Assembly (NCBI GenBank): GCA_933228675.1
Contig: OW121742.1
Location: forward strand, 129,585,561 to 129,649,560
Source of the DNA: Stomorhina lunata
Lineage: Eukaryota; Arthropoda; Insecta; Diptera; Rhiniidae
DNA: 64,000 bases
Direction: 5' to 3'
Position numbers and translations under genes: made by a program. Below the pieces are notes generated by a model. That model did not search any database. It worked only from the letters and a program-made list of their open reading frames with translations, and was not told where the DNA came from. Shown here one piece after another: positions 46,677 through 60,011 of this stretch (position 1 is the first letter of the stretch; the number at the start of each line of letters is the position of its first letter).

Positions 46677-49343
46677 AGAAAATAGAATATGGTTTAAATT
46701 GTAACGACTCATTCACTGAAAAACAAGAAAAGATGGCCGGAGAAAATAAATTTGTTTGTATATGGTTATCTTTTATAGTTTAGAAGATACTTGAATTTAA
46801 TAAAAATATTTTAGTTTTTAATTATAACGAAAAACTGCGTTAATCTTTAAAATTTTCAAAGAATTATAAAGCTATTAAAAATATAAGAGAATTACCTTTC
46901 CAGTTATATGCAATTAACTATATTTTTGGGCAGTCAATATACTTACATATGATTATTAGAAGTTTTTTGAAGATTAATAGTCTTTAAAGCTGATCTGAAA
47001 ATGATTAAATAAAATGTTATAAACTAAACATACTAAAAAAATTAATTTTATTTATACCTCTTTTTCTCAAAGTCGATAAAAACATGACCGTTTAAATGAG
47101 GTTGAACGTTCCTTATGGCCCGAAAATTTTTTATGCTACCAAATCCTTTAAAAAACTCATATCTTTTCATGTAAGTCACTTCGGATTGGGCTAGTAATGT
47201 TTTTGCATAGCGGCAACAATTCGTTTCTTTCAAAGAAATCATAAGATTTTTCACTGGTTGTTGATTCTTTATTACATTGGAATCTAAGAGAGTCTCTAGG
47301 GTGGGATCCTCTAAATTATATATCAGTACAAGCCATTCTGTCATAAAATTCTTAAGTGGCTTCCCTTTGTGTAGTTCCAACACATCACGTCTCTTTTTAA
47401 AGGCTTCCTCCTGTAGGTTAAATTCTTCAGCCAGTTTTAATTTTTCAGCTTCTATATGAGCAGCCAATTGTTGAGCAGGTTCCATGCCTTCTTGTCCCTT
47501 AGGCCATAATCTGTAAAGGAAATTTTTAAGTTTTCTGTTTAATAATTTTAGAGGATTATAAATTTTTCATGATTTTTTTCCAATTGTTTGCATGTCTGAA
47601 GAGCCGCAGATTGTCTTTTTTCGTTTCTTTGCAATTCCTGCCAGTTTCTAAGATTGTATGGGTTAATAAATAAAAAAATATATATAAAAATTATTTTCAC
47701 ATAACTTTTGTTGAAATTTTTCCATTTTTGGAGATGAATTTAACGGCATATATATGATGTCGACGTAAATTTAAATAAAAGTGACGCTTTCTTATTCCTC
47801 TTTACATTCAATTTCTTACTTTTTTAAATTTTAGTAAAGAATTCGCGAAGAATTTGCAATTTCTTGCAAGTTACTGCGTGCTTATCTGAATTCGAAAATA
47901 GAACCTTGAATTTGTACAAATCAAATGTAGAATAGCACTTGTGTTTCAAAAATAGTTTCTTTCGAATCGAATAATCCCCCCTTATTTTATTCTGGCACAA
48001 AACAAATTTATGTAACCACATGTAAATCGAATGTAAAACACCACTTGTGTTTCGAAAATGACCACTTATATTATTCTACACAAGGTTGATTTATTTTTTA
48101 CTTCACTTTAAATTTGGCGCAACAATTTAATGTTACCGACCTTCACATGTAAATGTAACCAATAAGTGCTGCTTTACACACTTAATCAGTTTATCTTCAA
48201 ATATCTTTTTAATCCGCATTCACGTTCTCACACGAGCATTTTCTTTATCAGTTTTCATTATATTTTACTTAAATTTCATACAAATTTTCGTAAACATTTA
48301 GATTTTTCTCATACAAACACAGGAGTTGATGAGCCTCACCTGAATGGTGTGAACGTGGTCTAATCTGTAAAAGGCACAAAGTAGTACAAATTGCAACTCT
48401 GAGTGAAACACATGGTAGCTGCATTGCCATATGTTTAAAATCTACTATGAAACATTTAACTGGCATCACTACCATCTTTAAGCGCTAAAAAATGGCGGCA
48501 GGTTTATCGGTTCTTGTAAATTACTGCATTTTATGAGAATGTATAATTTATTAACGTTAAAATAAGAACCATTGGAACAAGTGTGTAAAGTCCCTATAAG
48601 AAAAAAGTCGTTGCAGTTCACCTGATCTAGACTTGTTCCAAAAATTTTTAATTGCAACAAATATGGAAGAAGGTAAGTACAAATAAACTGTAATTTTCAA
48701 AATATTTGGCTTGATTTATTTGCTTTTGTATGGAAATTTCTTTTTTGCAGACTACCAAGCATCCTCTTCCCGATCGGATGCCAAAAAGCTTGGAAAGCAA
48801 CATAATATTCTTTCCTTGTGGGGAATGAGTCCACGATGAACCTAAATCCATTGATACTAACAAATATTCAGAGTACAGGTTACTTTAAAGGTACTTCCCC
48901 AAGGTACAGTAGCAAAATTTTGCAACTTCATTAGTTTGGTCCATGGCAGTACAATAACATTGTGTTTGGATTTAACTTGTAGTGCATTTATTTAAACTGA
49001 AGACACCATGAGGTAGTGGATGAAATCTATTATCAAGTAAAACATGGAGCCATGGGAAAGAGGTTCACCGAAGACGAGTGGTCAAACAGGCATGTGTGGC
49101 GGAGTGATTTTATGAAATGTATCATTTTCGTTTTGAATGAAAAAATTAACCCTCTTGGAAATCGCAAAAAAGAATCGAAGAAAAATATATCCCTATTGGC
49201 TTACAAACTATTAAGAAATTAAAAAAAAAAAACAGAAAATATTGAAGTGAATTAGAATTTAAAATTTATTTTGAAAGTATAAAAGTGAAAGTTTAAGACA
49301 CACGCGCTATCAACCAAGAAAATAAAAATGAGCAAAATCACAT
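46677..49343. repeat. Array copy 8
   Basis: Minus gene at 46709-47725, Prp38B fragment at 48663-49106. No private variant was noticed. Confidence 0.95.
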
Positions 49344-52010
49344 AGAAAATAGAATATGGTTTAAATTGTAACGACTCATTCACTGAAAAACAAGAAAAGA
49401 TGGCCGGAGAAAATAAATTTGTTTGTATATGGTTATCTTTTATAGTTTAGAAGATACTTGAATTTAATAAAAATATTTTAGTTTTTAATTATAACGAAAA
49501 ACTGCGTTAATCTTTAAAATTTTCAAAGAATTATAAAGCTATTAAAAATATAAGAGAATTACCTTTCCAGTTATATGCAATTAACTATATTTTTGGGCAG
49601 TCAATATACTTACATATGATTATTAGAAGTTTTTTGAAGATTAATAGTCTTTAAAGCTGATCTGAAAATGATTAAATAAAATGTTATAAACTAAACATAC
49701 TAAAAAAATTAATTTTATTTATACCTCTTTTTCTCAAAGTCGATAAAAACATGACCGTTTAAATGAGGTTGAACGTTCCTTATGGCCCGAAAATTTTTTA
49801 TGCTACCAAATCCTTTAAAAAACTCATATCTTTTCATGTAAGTCACTTCGGATTGGGCTAGTAATGTTTTTGCATAGCGGCAACAATTCGTTTCTTTCAA
49901 AGAAATCATAAGATTTTTCACTGGTTGTTGATTCTTTATTACATTGGAATCTAAGAGAGTCTCTAGGGTGGGATCCTCTAAATTATATATCAGTACAAGC
50001 CATTCTGTCATAAAATTCTTAAGTGGCTTCCCTTTGTGTAGTTCCAACACATCACGTCTCTTTTTAAAGGCTTCCTCCTGTAGGTTAAATTCTTCAGCCA
50101 GTTTTAATTTTTCAGCTTCTATATGAGCAGCCAATTGTTGAGCAGGTTCCATGCCTTCTTGTCCCTTAGGCCATAATCTGTAAAGGAAATTTTTAAGTTT
50201 TCTGTTTAATAATTTTAGAGGATTATAAATTTTTCATGATTTTTTTCCAATTGTTTGCATGTCTGAAGAGCCGCAGATTGTCTTTTTTCGTTTCTTTGCA
50301 ATTCCTGCCAGTTTCTAAGATTGTATGGGTTAATAAATAAAAAAATATATATAAAAATTATTTTCACATAACTTTTGTTGAAATTTTTCCATTTTTGGAG
50401 ATGAATTTAACGGCATATATATGATGTCGACGTAAATTTAAATAAAAGTGACGCTTTCTTATTCCTCTTTACATTCAATTTCTTACTTTTTTAAATTTTA
50501 GTAAAGAATTCGCGAAGAATTTGCAATTTCTTGCAAGTTACTGCGTGCTTATCTGAATTCGAAAATAGAACCTTGAATTTGTACAAATCAAATGTAGAAT
50601 AGCACTTGTGTTTCAAAAATAGTTTCTTTCGAATCGAATAATCCCCCCTTATTTTATTCTGGCACAAAACAAATTTATGTAACCACATGTAAATCGAATG
50701 TAAAACACCACTTGTGTTTCGAAAATGACCACTTATATTATTCTACACAAGGTTGATTTATTTTTTACTTCACTTTAAATTTGGCGCAACAATTTAATGT
50801 TACCGACCTTCACATGTAAATGTAACCAATAAGTGCTGCTTTACACACTTAATCAGTTTATCTTCAAATATCTTTTTAATCCGCATTCACGTTCTCACAC
50901 GAGCATTTTCTTTATCAGTTTTCATTATATTTTACTTAAATTTCATACAAATTTTCGTAAACATTTAGATTTTTCTCATACAAACACAGGAGTTGATGAG
51001 CCTCACCTGAATGGTGTGAACGTGGTCTAATCTGTAAAAGGCACAAAGTAGTACAAATTGCAACTCTGAGTGAAACACATGGTAGCTGCATTGCCATATG
51101 TTTAAAATCTACTATGAAACATTTAACTGGCATCACTACCATCTTTAAGCGCTAAAAAATGGCGGCAGGTTTATCGGTTCTTGTAAATTACTGCATTTTA
51201 TGAGAATGTATAATTTATTAACGTTAAAATAAGAACCATTGGAACAAGTGTGTAAAGTCCCTATAAGAAAAAAGTCGTTGCAGTTCACCTGATCTAGACT
51301 TGTTCCAAAAATTTTTAATTGCAACAAATATGGAAGAAGGTAAGTACAAATAAACTGTAATTTTCAAAATATTTGGCTTGATTTATTTGCTTTTGTATGG
51401 AAATTTCTTTTTTGCAGACTACCAAGCATCCTCTTCCCGATCGGATGCCAAAAAGCTTGGAAAGCAACATAATATTCTTTCCTTGTGGGGAATGAGTCCA
51501 CGATGAACCTAAATCCATTGATACTAACAAATATTCAGAGTACAGGTTACTTTAAAGGTACTTCCCCAAGGTACAGTAGCAAAATTTTGCAACTTCATTA
51601 GTTTGGTCCATGGCAGTACAATAACATTGTGTTTGGATTTAACTTGTAGTGCATTTATTTAAACTGAAGACACCATGAGGTAGTGGATGAAATCTATTAT
51701 CAAGTAAAACATGGAGCCATGGGAAAGAGGTTCACCGAAGACGAGTGGTCAAACAGGCATGTGTGGCGGAGTGATTTTATGAAATGTATCATTTTCGTTT
51801 TGAATGAAAAAATTAACCCTCTTGGAAATCGCAAAAAAGAATCGAAGAAAAATATATCCCTATTGGCTTACAAACTATTAAGAAATTAAAAAAAAAAAAC
51901 AGAAAATATTGAAGTGAATTAGAATTTAATATTTATTTTGAAAGTATAAAAGTGAAAGTTTAAGACACACGCGCTATCAACCAAGAAAATAAAAATGAGC
52001 AAAATCACAT
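49344..52010. repeat. Array copy 9
   Basis: Minus gene at 49376-50392, Prp38B fragment at 51330-51773. T for A at 51930 in the A-rich tail is shared with copy 7. Confidence 0.95.
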
Positions 52011-54677
52011 AGAAAATAGAATATGGTTTAAATTGTAACGACTCATTCACTGAAAAACAAGAAAAGATGGCCGGAGAAAATAAATTTGTTTGTATATGGT
52101 TATCTTTTATAGTTTAGAAGATACTTGAATTTAATAAAAATATTTTAGTTTTTAATTATAACGAAAAACTGCGTTAATCTTTAAAATTTTCAAAGAATTA
52201 TAAAGCTATTAAAAATATAAGAGAATTACCTTTCCAGTTATATGCAATTAACTATATTTTTGGGCAGTCAATATACTTACATATGATTATTAGAAGTTTT
52301 TTGAAGATTAATAGTCTTTAAAGCTGATCTGAAAATGATTAAATAAAATGTTATAAACTAAACATACTAAAAAAATTAATTTTATTTATACCTCTTTTTC
52401 TCAAAGTCGATAAAAACATGACCGTTTAAATGAGGTTGAACGTTCCTTATGGCCCGAAAATTTTTTATGCTACCAAATCCTTTAAAAAACTCATATCTTT
52501 TCATGTAAGTCACTTCGGATTGGGCTAGTAATGTTTTTGCATAGCGGCAACAATTCGTTTCTTTCAAAGAAATCATAAGATTTTTCACTGGTTGTTGATT
52601 CTTTATTACATTGGAATCTAAGAGAGTCTCTAGGGTGGGATCCTCTAAATTATATATCAGTACAAGCCATTCTGTCATAAAATTCTTAAGTGGCTTCCCT
52701 TTGTGTAGTTCCAACACATCACGTCTCTTTTTAAAGGCTTCCTCCTGTAGGTTAAATTCTTCAGCCAGTTTTAATTTTTCAGCTTCTATATGAGCAGCCA
52801 ATTGTTGAGCAGGTTCCATGCCTTCTTGTCCCTTAGGCCATAATCTGTAAAGGAAATTTTTAAGTTTTCTGTTTAATAATTTTAGAGGATTATAAATTTT
52901 TCATGATTTTTTTCCAATTGTTTGCATGTCTGAAGAGCCGCAGATTGTCTTTTTTCGTTTCTTTGCAATTCCTGCCAGTTTCTAAGATTGTATGGGTTAA
53001 TAAATAAAAAAATATATATAAAAATTATTTTCACATAACTTTTGTTGAAATTTTTCCATTTTTGGAGATGAATTTAACGGCATATATATGATGTCGACGT
53101 AAATTTAAATAAAAGTGACGCTTTCTTATTCCTCTTTACATTCAATTTCTTACTTTTTTAAATTTTAGTAAAGAATTCGCGAAGAATTTGCAATTTCTTG
53201 CAAGTTACTGCGTGCTTATCTGAATTCGAAAATAGAACCTTGAATTTGTACAAATCAAATGTAGAATAGCACTTGTGTTTCAAAAATAGTTTCTTTCGAA
53301 TCGAATAATCCCCCCTTATTTTATTCTGGCACAAAACAAATTTATGTAACCACATGTAAATCGAATGTAAAACACCACTTGTGTTTCGAAAATGACCACT
53401 TATATTATTCTACACAAGGTTGATTTATTTTTTACTTCACTTTAAATTTGGCGCAACAATTTAATGTTACCGACCTTCACATGTAAATGTAACCAATAAG
53501 TGCTGCTTTACACACTTAATCAGTTTATCTTCAAATATCTTTTTAATCCGCATTCACGTTCTCACACGAGCATTTTCTTTATCAGTTTTCATTATATTTT
53601 ACTTAAATTTCATACAAATTTTCGTAAACATTTAGATTTTTCTCATACAAACACAGGAGTTGATGAGCCTCACCTGAATGGTGTGAACGTGGTCTAATCT
53701 GTAAAAGGCACAAAGTAGTACAAATTGCAACTCTGAGTGAAACACATGGTAGCTGCATTGCCATATGTTTAAAATCTACTATGAAACATTTAACTGGCAT
53801 CACTACCATCTTTAAGCGCTAAAAAATGGCGGCAGGTTTATCGGTTCTTGTAAATTACTGCATTTTATGAGAATGTATAATTTATTAACGTTAAAATAAG
53901 AACCATTGGAACAAGTGTGTAAAGTCCCTATAAGAAAAAAGTCGTTGCAGTTCACCTGATCTAGACTTGTTCCAAAAATTTTTAATTGCAACAAATATGG
54001 AAGAAGGTAAGTACAAATAAACTGTAATTTTCAAAATATTTGGCTTGATTTATTTGCTTTTGTATGGAAATTTCTTTTTTGCAGACTACCAAGCATCCTC
54101 TTCCCGATCGGATGCCAAAAAGCTTGGAAAGCAACATAATATTCTTTCCTTGTGGGGAATGAGTCCACGATGAACCTAAATCCATTGATACTAACAAATA
54201 TTCAGAGTACAGGTTACTTTAAAGGTACTTCCCCAAGGTACAGTAGCAAAATTTTGCAACTTCATTAGTTTGGTCCATGGCAGTACAATAACATTGTGTT
54301 TGGATTTAACTTGTAGTGCATTTATTTAAACTGAAGACACCATGAGGTAGTGGATGAAATCTATTATCAAGTAAAACATGGAGCCATGGGAAAGAGGTTC
54401 ACCGAAGACGAGTGGTCAAACAGGCATGTGTGGCGGAGTGATTTTATGAAATGTATCATTTTCGTTTTGAATGAAAAAATTAACCCTCTTGGAAATCGCA
54501 AAAAAGAATCGAAGAAAAATATATCCCTATTGGCTTACAAACTATTAAGAAATTAAAAAAAAAAAACAGAAAATATTGAAGTGAATTAGAATTTAAAATT
54601 TATTTTGAAAGTATAAAAGTGAAAGTTTAAGACACACGCGCTATCAACCAAGAAAATAAAAATGAGCAAAATCACAT
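52011..54677. repeat. Array copy 10
   Basis: Minus gene at 52043-53059, Prp38B fragment at 53997-54440. No private variant was noticed. Confidence 0.95.
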
Positions 54678-57344
54678 AGAAAATAGAATATGGTTTAAAT
54701 TGTAACGACTCATTCACTGAAAAACAAGAAAAGATGGCCGGAGAAAATAAATTTGTTTGTATATGGTTATCTTTTATAGTTTAGAAGATACTTGAATTTA
54801 ATAAAAATATTTTAGTTTTTAATTATAACGAAAAACTGCGTTAATCTTTAAAATTTTCAAAGAATTATAAAGCTATTAAAAATATAAGAGAATTACCTTT
54901 CCAGTTATATGCAATTAACTATATTTTTGGGCAGTCAATATACTTACATATGATTATTAGAAGTTTTTTGAAGATTAATAGTCTTTAAAGCTGATCTGAA
55001 AATGATTAAATAAAATGTTATAAACTAAACATACTAAAAAAATTAATTTTATTTATACCTCTTTTTCTCAAAGTCGATAAAAACATGACCGTTTAAATGA
55101 GGTTGAACGTTCCTTATGGCCCGAAAATTTTTTATGCTACCAAATCCTTTAAAAAACTCATATCTTTTCATGTAAGTCACTTCGGATTGGGCTAGTAATG
55201 TTTTTGCATAGCGGCAACAATTCGTTTCTTTCAAAGAAATCATAAGATTTTTCACTGGTTGTTGATTCTTTATTACATTGGAATCTAAGAGAGTCTCTAG
55301 GGTGGGATCCTCTAAATTATATATCAGTACAAGCCATTCTGTCATAAAATTCTTAAGTGGCTTCCCTTTGTGTAGTTCCAACACATCACGTCTCTTTTTA
55401 AAGGCTTCCTCCTGTAGGTTAAATTCTTCAGCCAGTTTTAATTTTTCAGCTTCTATATGAGCAGCCAATTGTTGAGCAGGTTCCATGCCTTCTTGTCCCT
55501 TAGGCCATAATCTGTAAAGGAAATTTTTAAGTTTTCTGTTTAATAATTTTAGAGGATTATAAATTTTTCATGATTTTTTTCCAATTGTTTGCATGTCTGA
55601 AGAGCCGCAGATTGTCTTTTTTCGTTTCTTTGCAATTCCTGCCAGTTTCTAAGATTGTATGGGTTAATAAATAAAAAAATATATATAAAAATTATTTTCA
55701 CATAACTTTTGTTGAAATTTTTCCATTTTTGGAGATGAATTTAACGGCATATATATGATGTCGACGTAAATTTAAATAAAAGTGACGCTTTCTTATTCCT
55801 CTTTACATTCAATTTCTTACTTTTTTAAATTTTAGTAAAGAATTCGCGAAGAATTTGCAATTTCTTGCAAGTTACTGCGTGCTTATCTGAATTCGAAAAT
55901 AGAACCTTGAATTTGTACAAATCAAATGTAGAATAGCACTTGTGTTTCAAAAATAGTTTCTTTCGAATCGAATAATCCCCCCTTATTTTATTCTGGCACA
56001 AAACAAATTTATGTAACCACATGTAAATCGAATGTAAAACACCACTTGTGTTTCGAAAATGACCACTTATATTATTCTACACAAGGTTGATTTATTTTTT
56101 ACTTCACTTTAAATTTGGCGCAACAATTTAATGTTACCGACCTTCACATGTAAATGTAACCAATAAGTGCTGCTTTACACACTTAATCAGTTTATCTTCA
56201 AATATCTTTTTAATCCGCATTCACGTTCTCACACGAGCATTTTCTTTATCAGTTTTCATTATATTTTACTTAAATTTCATACAAATTTTCGTAAACATTT
56301 AGATTTTTCTCATACAAACACAGGAGTTGATGAGCCTCACCTGAATGGTGTGAACGTGGTCTAATCTGTAAAAGGCACAAAGTAGTACAAATTGCAACTC
56401 TGAGTGAAACACATGGTAGCTGCATTGCCATATGTTTAAAATCTACTATGAAACATTTAACTGGCATCACTACCATCTTTAAGCGCTAAAAAATGGCGGC
56501 AGGTTTATCGGTTCTTGTAAATTACTGCATTTTATGAGAATGTATAATTTATTAACGTTAAAATAAGAACCATTGGAACAAGTGTGTAAAGTCCCTATAA
56601 GAAAAAAGTCGTTGCAGTTCACCTGATCTAGACTTGTTCCAAAAATTTTTAATTGCAACAAATATGGAAGAAGGTAAGTACAAATAAACTGTAATTTTCA
56701 AAATATTTGGCTTGATTTATTTGCTTTTGTATGGAAATTTCTTTTTTGCAGACTACCAAGCATCCTCTTCCCGATCGGATGCCAAAAAGCTTGGAAAGCA
56801 ACATAATATTCTTTCCTTGTGGGGAATGAGTCCACGATGAACCTAAATCCATTGATACTAACAAATATTCAGAGTACAGGTTACTTTAAAGGTACTTCCC
56901 CAAGGTACAGTAGCAAAATTTTGCAACTTCATTAGTTTGGTCCATGGCAGTACAATAACATTGTGTTTGGATTTAACTTGTAGTGCATTTATTTAAACTG
57001 AAGACACCATGAGGTAGTGGATGAAATCTATTATCAAGTAAAACATGGAGCCATGGGAAAGAGGTTCACCGAAGACGAGTGGTCAAACAGGCATGTGTGG
57101 CGGAGTGATTTTATGAAATGTATCATTTTCGTTTTGAATGAAAAAATTAACCCTCTTGGAAATCGCAAAAAAGAATCGAAGAAAAATATATCCCTATTGG
57201 CTTACAAACTATTAAGAAATTAAAAAAAAAAAACAGAAAATATTGAAGTGAATTAGAATTTAAAATTTATTTTGAAAGTATAAAAGTGAAAGTTTAAGAC
57301 ACACGCGCTATCAACCAAGAAAATAAAAATGAGCAAAATCACAT
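54678..57344. repeat. Array copy 11
   Basis: Minus gene at 54710-55726, Prp38B fragment at 56664-57107. No private variant was noticed. Confidence 0.95.
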
Positions 57345-60011
57345 AGAAAATAGAATATGGTTTAAATTGTAACGACTCATTCACTGAAAAACAAGAAAAG
57401 ATGGCCGGAGAAAATAAATTTGTTTGTATATGGTTATCTTTTATAGTTTAGAAGATACTTGAATTTAATAAAAATATTTTAGTTTTTAATTATAACGAAA
57501 AACTGCGTTAATCTTTAAAATTTTCAAAGAATTATAAAGCTATTAAAAATATAAGAGAATTACCTTTCCAGTTATATGCAATTAACTATATTTTTGGGCA
57601 GTCAATATACTTACATATGATTATTAGAAGTTTTTTGAAGATTAATAGTCTTTAAAGCTGATCTGAAAATGATTAAATAAAATGTTATAAACTAAACATA
57701 CTAAAAAAATTAATTTTATTTATACCTCTTTTTCTCAAAGTCGATAAAAACATGACCGTTTAAATGAGGTTGAACGTTCCTTATGGCCCGAAAATTTTTT
57801 ATGCTACCAAATCCTTTAAAAAACTCATATCTTTTCATGTAAGTCACTTCGGATTGGGCTAGTAATGTTTTTGCATAGCGGCAACAATTCGTTTCTTTCA
57901 AAGAAATCATAAGATTTTTCACTGGTTGTTGATTCTTTATTACATTGGAATCTAAGAGAGTCTCTAGGGTGGGATCCTCTAAATTATATATCAGTACAAG
58001 CCATTCTGTCATAAAATTCTTAAGTGGCTTCCCTTTGTGTAGTTCCAACACATCACGTCTCTTTTTAAAGGCTTCCTCCTGTAGGTTAAATTCTTCAGCC
58101 AGTTTTAATTTTTCAGCTTCTATATGAGCAGCCAATTGTTGAGCAGGTTCCATGCCTTCTTGTCCCTTAGGCCATAATCTGTAAAGGAAATTTTTAAGTT
58201 TTCTGTTTAATAATTTTAGAGGATTATAAATTTTTCATGATTTTTTTCCAATTGTTTGCATGTCTGAAGAGCCGCAGATTGTCTTTTTTCGTTTCTTTGC
58301 AATTCCTGCCAGTTTCTAAGATTGTATGGGTTAATAAATAAAAAAATATATATAAAAATTATTTTCACATAACTTTTGTTGAAATTTTTCCATTTTTGGA
58401 GATGAATTTAACGGCATATATATGATGTCGACGTAAATTTAAATAAAAGTGACGCTTTCTTATTCCTCTTTACATTCAATTTCTTACTTTTTTAAATTTT
58501 AGTAAAGAATTCGCGAAGAATTTGCAATTTCTTGCAAGTTACTGCGTGCTTATCTGAATTCGAAAATAGAACCTTGAATTTGTACAAATCAAATGTAGAA
58601 TAGCACTTGTGTTTCAAAAATAGTTTCTTTCGAATCGAATAATCCCCCCTTATCTTATTCTGGCACAAAACAAATTTATGTAACCACATGTAAATCGAAT
58701 GTAAAACACCACTTGTGTTTCGAAAATGACCACTTATATTATTCTACACAAGGTTGATTTATTTTTTACTTCACTTTAAATTTGGCGCAACAATTTAATG
58801 TTACCGACCTTCACATGTAAATGTAACCAATAAGTGCTGCTTTACACACTTAATCAGTTTATCTTCAAATATCTTTTTAATCCGCATTCACGTTCTCACA
58901 CGAGCATTTTCTTTATCAGTTTTCATTATATTTTACTTAAATTTCATACAAATTTTCGTAAACATTTAGATTTTTCTCATACAAACACAGGAGTTGATGA
59001 GCCTCACCTGAATGGTGTGAACGTGGTCTAATCTGTAAAAGGCACAAAGTAGTACAAATTGCAACTCTGAGTGAAACACATGGTAGCTGCATTGCCATAT
59101 GTTTAAAATCTACTATGAAACATTTAACTGGCATCACTACCATCTTTAAGCGCTAAAAAATGGCGGCAGGTTTATCGGTTCTTGTAAATTACTGCATTTT
59201 ATGAGAATGTATAATTTATTAACGTTAAAATAAGAACCATTGGAACAAGTGTGTAAAGTCCCTATAAGAAAAAAGTCGTTGCAGTTCACCTGATCTAGAC
59301 TTGTTCCAAAAATTTTTAATTGCAACAAATATGGAAGAAGGTAAGTACAAATAAACTGTAATTTTCAAAATATTTGGCTTGATTTATTTGCTTTTGTATG
59401 GAAATTTCTTTTTTGCAGACTACCAAGCATCCTCTTCCCGATCGGATGCCAAAAAGCTTGGAAAGCAACATAATATTCTTTCCTTGTGGGGAATGAGTCC
59501 ACGATGAACCTAAATCCATTGATACTAACAAATATTCAGAGTACAGGTTACTTTAAAGGTACTTCCCCAAGGTACAGTAGCAAAATTTTGCAACTTCATT
59601 AGTTTGGTCCATGGCAGTACAATAACATTGTGTTTGGATTTAACTTGTAGTGCATTTATTTAAACTGAAGACACCATGAGGTAGTGGATGAAATCTATTA
59701 TCAAGTAAAACATGGAGCCATGGGAAAGAGGTTCACCGAAGACGAGTGGTCAAACAGGCATGTGTGGCGGAGTGATTTTATGAAATGTATCATTTTCGTT
59801 TTGAATGAAAAAATTAACCCTCTTGGAAATCGCAAAAAAGAATCGAAGAAAAATATATCCCTATTGGCTTACAAACTATTAAGAAATTAAAAAAAAAAAA
59901 CAGAAAATATTGAAGTGAATTAGAATTTAAAATTTATTTTGAAAGTATAAAAGTGAAAGTTTAAGACACACGCGCTATCAACCAAGAAAATAAAAATGAG
60001 CAAAATCACAT
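57345..60011. repeat. Array copy 12
   Basis: Minus gene at 57377-58393, Prp38B fragment at 59331-59774. Private variant: C for T at 58654, in the spacer between the two genes. Confidence 0.95.
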
